A DNA stretch of 20,124 bases from Oscillospiraceae bacterium (GTDB lineage Bacteria > Bacillota_A > Clostridia > Oscillospirales > JAAYXM01): the NCBI GenBank assembly GCA_017408185.1, contig JAFQVE010000026.1, positions 1-20,124 of the forward strand. The letters run 5' to 3'. Shown here in pieces: positions 12,359-19,125 of the stretch. Numbering within the stretch: position 1 is the stretch's first letter; every line of letters begins with the position of its first letter. Position numbers and translations under genes: made by a program. The notes below the pieces were generated by a model. That model saw only the letters and a program-made list of their open reading frames with translations. It made no database searches and was not told the origin of the DNA.

Positions 12359-14512
12359 TTACTGCTTTACGCGCAGCGAGAGCATATACGTCGGTATACA
12401 CCACAGAAGAAGGTAAATAAATACAGTCTGAGGTGTTACCAGAACGGGTTTCTGAATAAACATAAGATAGAACATCAAAAGCATGCCGATAATTGCGCAT
12501 GACGCCGTCAGAAAAATATTTCTGATAGTTGCTCTGCGAAGCTTTTTGGCAGACAACACCGCCGAAGATAACGGATAAAGACCTCCGCGTGTGATGAGCG
12601 CCGCCGTATCACTTGATATAAACTGCTCTTTTTCAGACAAATCAAGACGCTGTTCGATTTCCGGATATTCAAGCGTTCCGTCACGTAAGCCAAATGTCTG
12701 CTCAACCATCATCGGAAGCATATTAAAATCACGAACCGCAAGAACAACAGGAACCTTCCTTTTCACAAGCATATGCAAAGCTCGCTCCACATCGGCATTG
12801 CCTTTATAATTTATATTGAACACACCTGCCGGTGTTTTGTTAATTGCAATAAAGACGGCATTTTTCGCGCCTGTTCCCGAACCTAAACGAACGCCGGATC
12901 GAAGCATAAAGCCCGCGCTTCCGACAAGCACGTTATCGCCCGAAATTTCAGCCTCTATACCGCCCGACTCACGGTAGCGCAGATTAGTAACCTTTGTCGC
13001 TGTGCCATAACGGCTTTTTAAAAGGTCGGAAAAAACATCACAAAGCCCGCATCCCGTCTCCGCAATAACGCTGGCAGCATAGCATACGGTCTGTTCAAGA
13101 GAGTACTTGCCGAGAATTTTGAGTCCATGGAGAGCAACGGTTCCTTTTGGAAAAATATCATCATCACAGACAACAAGGTTTGCTTTCTTCGCAAGATTGC
13201 TTGCAGAAAACCATCCCGATATTGCCGCACCGATGGATGAAAGATTCTTTGCCGTAACTGAAAACGGAAATGAGAACGAAAGCATTGTAAAAAACGGAGT
13301 AGAAACCGAAGATATTCCGGCAAGAGCCCAGAAAAAGTTTTTGGCATTTCCCGTGCCGACAGATGAAACAAATGCAAACACGATAGAGGAAACAATAACA
13401 ACAGGAGATAAGAATCTCCAGAATGTACAGGATGCATCTTTATCACTTATATGAGCTACAAATGACTTTGTGTCCTCGGTTGTCTGCTTGATTATATGCA
13501 TTTCTCCGAAAATATTTTCAACGCGAACTGCACCCGGTCGCTTTGCAGCTTTCACGGTTTTCCCTACTCTGCACAAAGCGCGGGCATTTATCCATTTTCC
13601 GTATATCGCAAAGAACAGCCCGACAACCGTTATGCAGCTGTACGGAAGCCATCCGCCCCAACGGGGTGCCGCCATAATGGATATAACGTGAGCAAGAGAT
13701 GCGAAAGAAGAAAACATAATTGCGGACTCTGCATCCGGCTTCAATTTGAAAATCCGTGCCATACCACGTGAGAGAACGTCAACGGACAAAAGCATCGCGC
13801 ATATCTGAAAAAATGCAGTAAGGAACAGATACCGGAACGGATGCTTCATATACGATAGGATACCCGGAAGGAACCAGCCGAGCGGCTCGGAAAACGCAAG
13901 ATAACACGAAAGAACGCTCAGAATGAGAAGAACAACGGAACGCAGTCCCAAAAGCTTTGAAAGCTTGGTGTTTTCCTTTATTATTTCTTCAACCGAACGA
14001 GTTTCAAGCTCTTCTTCTTTGTTTTTATCCTCAAACAGCTCGCTTCTGGTAAACGTATCGAACGTTTCGGCAAAGGTGGCTGACGAACGCTTTTTCTTCT
14101 TTGATGGCTTTTCCGATGTGTTTTCAAGCGACATATCACCGTAAACGCCGTTTTCCCACGGACGAACTACGGTATCAATCATCTTTGGTCTGCCTTTCTG
14201 CGCCGTCAGAATTTCTTTTTCAGCCTGTGCCTCCAGTTCTTTCTCAATTTCCTTCCAATCCTTGCTGTCAAAGGAAATCTGCCCTTCTGCCTGAATCATC
14301 TTTCGCAGACTTCTTTTATTTTGCTTTACCAGCTTTTCTTCCTGAGTTTTGGCAGCTTCAAGCGGTCTTTTGGGTCCATCGGAAAACTCGGAGAGAATTT
14401 CATCTACACTAAAGGTGTCGTCACCGTATATGTTTTCTGCATTTATTTCATCAAGAATATCCTGAACTGACAGTTCAGAGACTGTTTCATCAAATTTCAT
14501 TTTATCTTCCAT
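12359..14512 (-). CDS. Degenerate P-type ATPase-like membrane protein with N-terminal extension
   Basis: A 717-residue protein from the ATG at 14510-14512 (GGAGGTG upstream; an in-frame GTG at 14518 is nearer the site). Residues 1-188 are acidic, low-complexity and soluble. Then come four hydrophobic segments (about 191-305), a short cytoplasmic piece (about 306-365), two more (366-415), a ~220-residue cytoplasmic part, and two final helices (665-685, 694-712). This 4-2-2 order is that of P1B-type ATPases. Residue blocks align by eye: the M4 region STPFFTMLSFSFPFS, then AKNLSSIGAAISGW, then LVVCDDDIFPKGTVALHG where P-type ATPases have VVFDKTGTLTKG; LVGSAGFM; INKTPAGVFNINYKGNADVE; and LRRATIRNIFLTAS before M5. 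The CPC, TGE, DKTGT, HP, TGDN and GDGxND motifs are missing, so ion pumping is unlikely. Function unknown. It lies between rlmB and era. Confidence 0.75.
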   Translation of the reverse strand: MEDKMKFDETVSELSVQDILDEINAENIYGDDTFSVDEILSEFSDGPKRPLEAAKTQEEKLVKQNKRSLRKMIQAEGQISFDSKDWKEIEKELEAQAEKEILTAQKGRPKMIDTVVRPWENGVYGDMSLENTSEKPSKKKKRSSATFAETFDTFTRSELFEDKNKEEELETRSVEEIIKENTKLSKLLGLRSVVLLILSVLSCYLAFSEPLGWFLPGILSYMKHPFRYLFLTAFFQICAMLLSVDVLSRGMARIFKLKPDAESAIMFSSFASLAHVISIMAAPRWGGWLPYSCITVVGLFFAIYGKWINARALCRVGKTVKAAKRPGAVRVENIFGEMHIIKQTTEDTKSFVAHISDKDASCTFWRFLSPVVIVSSIVFAFVSSVGTGNAKNFFWALAGISSVSTPFFTMLSFSFPFSVTAKNLSSIGAAISGWFSASNLAKKANLVVCDDDIFPKGTVALHGLKILGKYSLEQTVCYAASVIAETGCGLCDVFSDLLKSRYGTATKVTNLRYRESGGIEAEISGDNVLVGSAGFMLRSGVRLGSGTGAKNAVFIAINKTPAGVFNINYKGNADVERALHMLVKRKVPVVLAVRDFNMLPMMVEQTFGLRDGTLEYPEIEQRLDLSEKEQFISSDTAALITRGGLYPLSSAVLSAKKLRRATIRNIFLTASCAIIGMLLMFYLMFIQKPVLVTPQTVFIYLLLWCIPTYMLSLRVKQ

Positions 14513-14545
14513 CGGCACAACACCTCCCTTAAGTTATAATGTCTT

Positions 14546-15313
14546 TTATTTTTCAAGCCTTTGCCTTACAGTTTCGAAAAGAACTACCGCCGCTGCAGCG
14601 GATGCATTTAATGACTGCGTTTTTCCGAGCATAGGAATATTCATCACAACATCACAGCACTCGGTAACAAGACGTCCCATACCATCCCCCTCGGATCCGA
14701 TAACAATCACCGCAGGACCGCGAAGGTCAGTTTTGTATATATCCGCAGCAGCACCGAGCCCGGTGCCGTAAACCCAAAGTCCGCGCTTTTTAAGCTCGCT
14801 GAGCGTAGTCGGGATATTTGACACTCGAGCAACCGGAATATGCTCAAGCGCACCGGAGGAAACTTTAGCAACAACAGCCGTAAGCCCTGCATTTCTTCGC
14901 TTTGGGATAATAACGCCATGCGCCCCTGCCGCCTCTGCACTTCTTATTATTGCGCCGAGATTATGCGGGTCGGAAATTTCATCGCAGACAACAATCAGCG
15001 GAGGTCTTCCTGTTCTTTCAGCATGCTTTAAAATATCCTCTACCGTGCTGTACTCATGCGCAGCCGCAAAAGCCATAACGCCCTGATGCGCGCCGCTGCG
15101 ACTTAATGAATCAAGCTTTCTTCTGTCACATTTGCTAACAACAACGCCTGCTTGTTTTGCAGCAGCAAGGATGTGACTTATATTTTTATCCCCTTCGGAA
15201 TAAAGTATTTTATCTACCGCTCTTCCCGTACGCAATGCTTCAAAGACGGAATTACGGCCTTCGATTATGTAGTTATCCGAATCCTCAAGCTTTTTAAATT
15301 TATTATTATTCAT
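14546..15313 (-). CDS. rlmB: 23S rRNA (guanosine-2'-O)-methyltransferase RlmB (TrmH/SpoU family)
   Basis: A SPOUT-class SAM-dependent 2'-O-ribose methyltransferase, RlmB type, acting on G2251 (E. coli numbering) of 23S rRNA. It has 255 residues. The N-terminal substrate-binding domain begins IIEGRNSVFEALR (16-28). The three SpoU motifs are visible: SDPHNLGAIIRSAEAAGAHG (114-133), IGSEGDGM (205-212) and IPMLGKTQSLNASAA (226-240), which form the trefoil knot and SAM site. The ATG follows GGGAG. It is the first gene of the leftward rlmB to mutS2 group and shares its upstream region with the divergent ylbJ. A close tRNA or rRNA 2'-O-methyltransferase paralogue cannot be excluded, but length and N-terminus favour RlmB. 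Confidence 0.93.
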   Translation of the reverse strand: MNNNKFKKLEDSDNYIIEGRNSVFEALRTGRAVDKILYSEGDKNISHILAAAKQAGVVVSKCDRRKLDSLSRSGAHQGVMAFAAAHEYSTVEDILKHAERTGRPPLIVVCDEISDPHNLGAIIRSAEAAGAHGVIIPKRRNAGLTAVVAKVSSGALEHIPVARVSNIPTTLSELKKRGLWVYGTGLGAAADIYKTDLRGPAVIVIGSEGDGMGRLVTECCDVVMNIPMLGKTQSLNASAAAAVVLFETVRQRLEK

Positions 15314-15349
15314 ACTCTCTCCCTGATTTAATAAATAATACTCTATAAT

Positions 15350-15378
15350 AGTATACCACGAAATATGTTGAATTTAAA
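15350..15378 (-). promoter_or_regulatory. Candidate extended -10 promoter of the rlmB operon
   Basis: On the minus strand TATACT (15350-15355, 5 of 6) is preceded by TGG, an extended -10. Seventeen bases upstream lies TTTAAA (4 of 6 to TTGACA). It would start transcription about 30 bases before the rlmB ATG and serve the whole rlmB to mutS2 group. Confidence 0.55.
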
Positions 15379-15421
15379 TACCCAAAAACACTTTTTTTGA
15401 AAATTTAAGGAGGTTTTTTAT

Positions 15422-16534
15422 TTGAGAAAGAAAAACATTACCGGGTTTATCTCTTTTTTTCTCCTTTTCATCTTTGCCGGAGTTATCGTAAAGCACCCGT
15501 CCGAGGTCTCGGAGTCCGTGAAGGACGCACTTTTTCTTTGCGCCGATTCCGTTATCCCTTCACTGTTTCCGTTTTTTATAATCTCTAATCTCCTGATTTC
15601 GCTTGACATCGGTTCTTTCTGCGGAAAGCATCTGCATAAGATATCAAGACCGCTGTTTGGAATACCGGCTTCACTTTCTCCCGCTCTGGCACTCGGACTT
15701 ATCGGCGGATATCCCATAGGGGCGATAACGTGTGTAGAAACGTATTCGAAAGGACTTTGCACTAAAGACGATGCGGAGCGGGCACTTGCCTTTTGCAACA
15801 ACTGCGGACCTGCATTTATTCTCGGCGCAATCGGAAACGGCGTCTTCTCATCCGGAAAAGCAGGAACAGCTCTGCTTATAATACATATTTTATCAGCACT
15901 TTCCCTCGGATCGTTTTTCCGCTTTTTTCATCCGCTTCCAAAGACAGAAGCGGTTTTTAAGCAAAGCCTTTCACGCAAAACTACAGGCGTCGCAACGGCT
16001 CTTACTTCTGCCGTTGCAAAAGCTCTTTCTTCCTCTCTTTCAATAAGCGCGTATATCGTGCTTTTTTCAGCTCTGGTAAGGATGATGACGATACTCGGCA
16101 TATTCCCTTTTATCGGAGCTTTAACAGAGAAGCTTTTCGGATGCAGACGAGAAATCGTAACGGCTTTCATCTCCGGCATTTTTGAAATGACGGTGGGGTC
16201 GTTTTCCATTTCCCGTTGCACATCTCCTTCAACTGCCTTCGTTCTGATTTCTTTTCTTCTCGGCTGGGGCGGCCTTTCCGTGCACGCACAAGCACTCAGC
16301 TTTATTTCCGACACAGATTTAAGTGTAAAAAGCTACTTTTACGGAAAACTTATGCACGGGTTGCTTTCAGGTCTTTTAGCGTACATATATACTCTATTCT
16401 CGAACATATCCACTATTTCGGTGTTTTCTGATTATTCCGATACATACAGTGAAGTGTTCCCGCGCGGTGTGATTCTGATAATTTTATGTTTATTTTACTT
16501 TTTTTGCAAAAAAGGGTGGAAAAAAATCAGATAA
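15422..16534 (+). CDS. ylbJ: Sporulation integral membrane protein YlbJ
   Basis: A polytopic membrane protein of the nucleoside-recognition (Gate) domain family, needed in Bacillus for formation of heat-resistant spores, where it is expressed in the mother cell. It has 370 residues with about eight hydrophobic segments and no cleavable signal beyond the first helix. Family signatures visible: SVIPSLFPFFIISN (about 43-56), LIGGYPIGAITC (about 93-104), and AFCNNCGPAFILGAIGNGVF (about 122-141). The start is TTG at 15422-15424, with a perfect AAGGAGG (15407-15413) eight bases upstream. In Firmicutes ylbJ often follows rsmD-coaD; here it lies about 10 kb away from them. I could not make out a clear sigma-E promoter. 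Confidence 0.92.
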   Translation: MRKKNITGFISFFLLFIFAGVIVKHPSEVSESVKDALFLCADSVIPSLFPFFIISNLLISLDIGSFCGKHLHKISRPLFGIPASLSPALALGLIGGYPIGAITCVETYSKGLCTKDDAERALAFCNNCGPAFILGAIGNGVFSSGKAGTALLIIHILSALSLGSFFRFFHPLPKTEAVFKQSLSRKTTGVATALTSAVAKALSSSLSISAYIVLFSALVRMMTILGIFPFIGALTEKLFGCRREIVTAFISGIFEMTVGSFSISRCTSPSTAFVLISFLLGWGGLSVHAQALSFISDTDLSVKSYFYGKLMHGLLSGLLAYIYTLFSNISTISVFSDYSDTYSEVFPRGVILIILCLFYFFCKKGWKKIR

Positions 16535-16545
16535 TGGTGTATATT
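16517..16545 (+). promoter_or_regulatory. Candidate promoter of the 71-residue Cys-rich protein
   Basis: TGGAAA (16517-16522, 4 of 6), a 17-base spacer and TATATT (16540-16545, 5 of 6), overlapping the last codons of ylbJ. The surrounding AT-rich TATA run makes this less certain. If real, the small gene is not only read with ylbJ. Confidence 0.4.
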
Positions 16546-16574
16546 ATATATATAACATATGAGGATGGGATTTT

Positions 16575-16790
16575 ATGCTTTTTTCAAAAGACATCGAACG
16601 GCGCTGCATAGTGTGTCGCCATGGAAAAAAAATAAACGACAATGAAGCTATCTGCAAATATCACGGTGTTGTGTCGCTCGGGCATAAGTGTCGCCGCTTT
16701 TCTTATGATGCAACAAAAAGGATTCCGCCGGAGGACACACTGCTTGGTGAAAATACTTTTTGCGAAGCGGATTTTTCATTGGACAAGTGA
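16575..16790 (+). CDS. Small conserved Cys-rich protein (clostridial type)
   Basis: A 71-residue protein with five cysteines: C11 and C14 (RRCIVCRHGKK), C27 (AICKYHGVV), C39 (GHKCRRFSYD) and C63. The spacing CxxC-x12-C-x11-C is that of a small zinc ribbon or knuckle, probably using the first four. The middle part, CRRFSYDATKRIPP, resembles a clostridial family of small proteins that I recall with the ending YDPLKRxPP. I cannot give a family name. It has no signal peptide or membrane helix. The ATG at 16575 has GAGG ten bases upstream. It starts 40 bases after ylbJ and ends just before a strong terminator, so it could be co-transcribed with ylbJ or read from its own promoter. The function is unknown. 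Confidence 0.8.
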   Translation: MLFSKDIERRCIVCRHGKKINDNEAICKYHGVVSLGHKCRRFSYDATKRIPPEDTLLGENTFCEADFSLDK

Positions 16791-16807
16791 ATAAGACAAA
16801 AAGCAAA

Positions 16808-16836
16808 AATCCGGGACGAATAGATTGTCCCGGATT
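16808..16836. terminator. Bidirectional intrinsic terminator
   Basis: AATCCGGGAC (16808-16817) pairs with GTCCCGGATT (16827-16836) across a nine-base loop. In the plus direction GTTGGTTTTATTTT follows, and in the minus direction the strand reads TTTGCTTTTTGTC after the stem. It ends both the plus-strand Cys-rich gene (stop at 16790) and the minus-strand FemAB gene (stop at 16844). Confidence 0.85.
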
Positions 16837-16843
16837 GTTGGTT

Positions 16844-17923
16844 TTATTTTCTACTTAGTTTCTGATCAATTCGCTCGCGCATAACGCCGATTTTGCGGAT
16901 AATTGCCCGGTAGTTTGACTGGGCGCTCTCAATAAGCTTTGCAGTCTTCGGTTTAAAGAGCATATCGAGCTTTCCGACGAAGTCACATCTCTCCCCAGCA
17001 AATCCTGCCTTAAACCGGATAAGGCCGTCAAGCTGTGTCTTCTCCATATCTCCCGTTATACCGCGGAAATCATATATATTGCAGTTGTTTTCAAGAGTCC
17101 ACTTTATCATTTCCCACTGCATCATATAGTTCGGCATACGGTTACGCTCGCGGTTACTGCTTGCGCCATAAAGATACCAGACCTTATCGCCGTAAAGAAT
17201 TGCAACGGCACCGGAGAGAAGCTGGCCTTCATACTCCATAAGATACAGACGAAGGTTATCAGGTGCAAGAGCATCATACATATCCTCAAAATACTTAAGT
17301 CCTCTGCCGATAAAGCCGTCACGTGCGGCGGTTTCTTTCATTATCTCGACAAATGCAGGTAAATCTTCCTTTGTTCCTATTCTGCTTGTAACACCTTTTT
17401 TAACCGAAAGACGCACATTATAGCGTGTTTTCGAATGAAATGCATTGAAAATTTCTTCCTCATTACGTCCGTTTATCGGAAGGCGGAAAACATAACGCGC
17501 CTGGAGGTATTCCGGACGGTGCTTTGTGTTGTTTATAACAAAGCCTGCATCCAGAAGCTCAGGAAGATACGGATCATCGTCGAGGATATCGGGGTCAATC
17601 GAGAGTTCATATGCATTATACCTGTCTCCGAGCTTACGGCTTTCCGCAAGAAGCTCAAGAAGAGTTGCGCTGTCGTTATTATCCGTAACGGGACCACGCG
17701 GGCAATACATATGCGTATACTTCGTTTTCGGGACGCGGCTCGTCATTATAAGCATACTGCCACGAATGTTGCCGCTTTCATCCACCGACATAAAAGCATC
17801 GTATTTCCACGGCTTTTTAAACTCTGCCCATTTAAGTGATTTCACAAAGTGCCCCTTTGGATGCGAGGACACAAAAGCTTCGTATTGTGAAGCTGTTTTT
17901 TCATCTGTTACATATACTATCAT
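16844..17923 (-). CDS. FemAB-family peptidoglycan cross-bridge aminoacyltransferase (downstream copy)
   Basis: A 359-residue FemAB/FemX-type enzyme. This family transfers amino acids from aminoacyl-tRNA to the peptide side chain of lipid II, building the peptidoglycan cross-bridge on the cytoplasmic membrane face. The two GNAT-like subdomains are seen. The first has HFVKSLKWAEFKK and MYCPRGPVTD. The second has AFHSKTRYNVRLSVKKGV (about 183-200), MQWEMIKWTLENN and IYDFRGI (about 290-312), which are typical FemAB blocks. It is a clear paralogue of the gene immediately upstream (four bases between them), so the two are co-translated or co-transcribed. The ATG has AAGGA nine bases upstream. The amino acid transferred cannot be read from sequence. 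It ends at a bidirectional terminator. Confidence 0.9.
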   Translation of the reverse strand: MIVYVTDEKTASQYEAFVSSHPKGHFVKSLKWAEFKKPWKYDAFMSVDESGNIRGSMLIMTSRVPKTKYTHMYCPRGPVTDNNDSATLLELLAESRKLGDRYNAYELSIDPDILDDDPYLPELLDAGFVINNTKHRPEYLQARYVFRLPINGRNEEEIFNAFHSKTRYNVRLSVKKGVTSRIGTKEDLPAFVEIMKETAARDGFIGRGLKYFEDMYDALAPDNLRLYLMEYEGQLLSGAVAILYGDKVWYLYGASSNRERNRMPNYMMQWEMIKWTLENNCNIYDFRGITGDMEKTQLDGLIRFKAGFAGERCDFVGKLDMLFKPKTAKLIESAQSNYRAIIRKIGVMRERIDQKLSRK

Positions 17924-17927
17924 ATAT

Positions 17928-18974
17928 CTATTTCCTTCCCGTTAATCTTCTGAGTAATGCTGCCACGCTTTTTGCCGTATTTACATAAACGTCTGCGATG
18001 CGGTCATACACGATATCAATACGTCCGACAAACGAAACAAGATCTCCGCCAAAGCGTTTTTTAAAGCGCACAAGCCCCTCTATCGGAGACAGCTTATCCC
18101 CTTCTCCGGCGATACCACGCATATCGTAAAGCGGAGCACCGTTATCGCGCGACCAGCGCATCATTTCCCACTGCATAAGAAAATTAGGCAGAGTTTCTTT
18201 GTACTTGTCATTACTTCCTGCATACATATGCCATGTCTTTTTCCCGCAACGAACAAGCACAGATGCCGCAATCGGCTCACCTTCATACTCAATCATAAAA
18301 AGCTTTACGGCATCATCACCCAAAGCATCGTACATATTATAGAAATATTCATTACCGCGTGCCGTAAAACCATCCCGCTTTGCGGTTTCTGCAAGAAGCG
18401 AGCGGAAAGTCGGAATATCCTCACGTGTACCGAGGCGACAGGTTGCGCCGCTTTTGATTGATGCGCGGACACTGTAGCGTGCCTTTGAATGGTAAGAGGC
18501 CATGAGCTCATCATCGGATTTATCAACATTTATCCTGTACACGGCAAACGGCTGGAGAATTGCGTTATCGCGCGTATTATCGCCTATTCTTGCACCGTTT
18601 TTTTTAAAGAACGTAAGCCACGTTGCATCCGTTTCGGTAATATCGGGATCAAGGGTCAGCTTATATGCACCTATTTCCTTTGCAAGCTTTCCCGCTTCAG
18701 CGAGAAGCTCTGAAAGCACAGCAGTATCATTTCTGTCGCATACCGGGCCGCGAGGACAATAGAGATGGATTTTGTTAGTCCTTCGCACCTTTTGCTCGAA
18801 CATAAGCATTACGCCGCGTACATTACCACGCTCATCAAGAGACATAAGCGCATAGTGCTTCTGCGTCTTTTTAAAATCTGCCCACGCAAGTGATTGCATG
18901 AAATGGCCGTTTTCATTTTTCTCGAGGAACTCTGTGTATATTAATCTGTCGTTATCGGTGACACGCCTAATCAT
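17928..18974 (-). CDS. FemAB-family peptidoglycan cross-bridge aminoacyltransferase (upstream copy)
   Basis: A 348-residue FemAB-type protein from the ATG at 18972-18974 (AAGGA about ten bases upstream; the in-frame ATG at 19004 lacks a ribosome site). Matching blocks: HFMQSLAWADFKK, YCPRGPVCD, SYHSKARYSVRASIKSGA (about 174-191), LMQWEMMRWSRDN and LYDMRGIAGE. Each has a counterpart in the downstream copy, so the pair arose by duplication. By analogy with FemA/FemB, each copy may add a different residue position of the bridge, or one may add a first amino acid and the other a second. This is inference. It is the first gene of the pair, with a candidate promoter just upstream. Confidence 0.9.
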   Translation of the reverse strand: MIRRVTDNDRLIYTEFLEKNENGHFMQSLAWADFKKTQKHYALMSLDERGNVRGVMLMFEQKVRRTNKIHLYCPRGPVCDRNDTAVLSELLAEAGKLAKEIGAYKLTLDPDITETDATWLTFFKKNGARIGDNTRDNAILQPFAVYRINVDKSDDELMASYHSKARYSVRASIKSGATCRLGTREDIPTFRSLLAETAKRDGFTARGNEYFYNMYDALGDDAVKLFMIEYEGEPIAASVLVRCGKKTWHMYAGSNDKYKETLPNFLMQWEMMRWSRDNGAPLYDMRGIAGEGDKLSPIEGLVRFKKRFGGDLVSFVGRIDIVYDRIADVYVNTAKSVAALLRRLTGRK

Positions 18975-19007
18975 AAACAAACAATCCTTAATTTTACATT
19001 TCATATT

Positions 19008-19037
19008 ATTTTATCATATGTACATAGTAAAATGCAA
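19008..19037 (-). promoter_or_regulatory. Candidate promoter of the FemAB pair
   Basis: On the minus strand TAAAAT (19008-19013, 5 of 6) with TTGCAT (19032-19037, 3 of 6) 18 bases upstream. An overlapping TATGAT could serve as an alternative -10. It lies between the dehydrogenase terminator and the first FemAB start. Confidence 0.45.
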
Positions 19038-19068
19038 GCAATAAGTAAAAAAAGCTGTGATAAAAACA

Positions 19069-19118
19069 AAAAAGCAAGCCGGTCAAGCATTTAAGCTTTC
19101 GATTCCGGCTTGCTTTTT
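19069..19118 (-). terminator. Intrinsic terminator of the mannitol dehydrogenase family gene
   Basis: A 14-bp stem (19069-19082 with 19105-19118, core GCAAGCCGG/CCGGCTTGC) encloses a 22-base loop that can itself pair AAGC with GCTT. On the minus strand the stem ends in a run of T followed by GTTTTTATC. It begins eight bases after the stop codon at 19126. Confidence 0.85.
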
Positions 19119-19125
19119 AATCGCT

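Noticed and set aside
12359..14512. The membrane protein as a working heavy-metal P-type ATPase
   Set aside because: All catalytic signature motifs are absent or altered, so only the fold relationship is claimed.
15344..15349. A perfect plus-strand TATAAT upstream of ylbJ
   Set aside because: No -35 lies 16-18 bases upstream, and it overlaps the minus-strand extended -10 for rlmB; ylbJ is expected to use a sporulation sigma factor, for which I found no convincing match.
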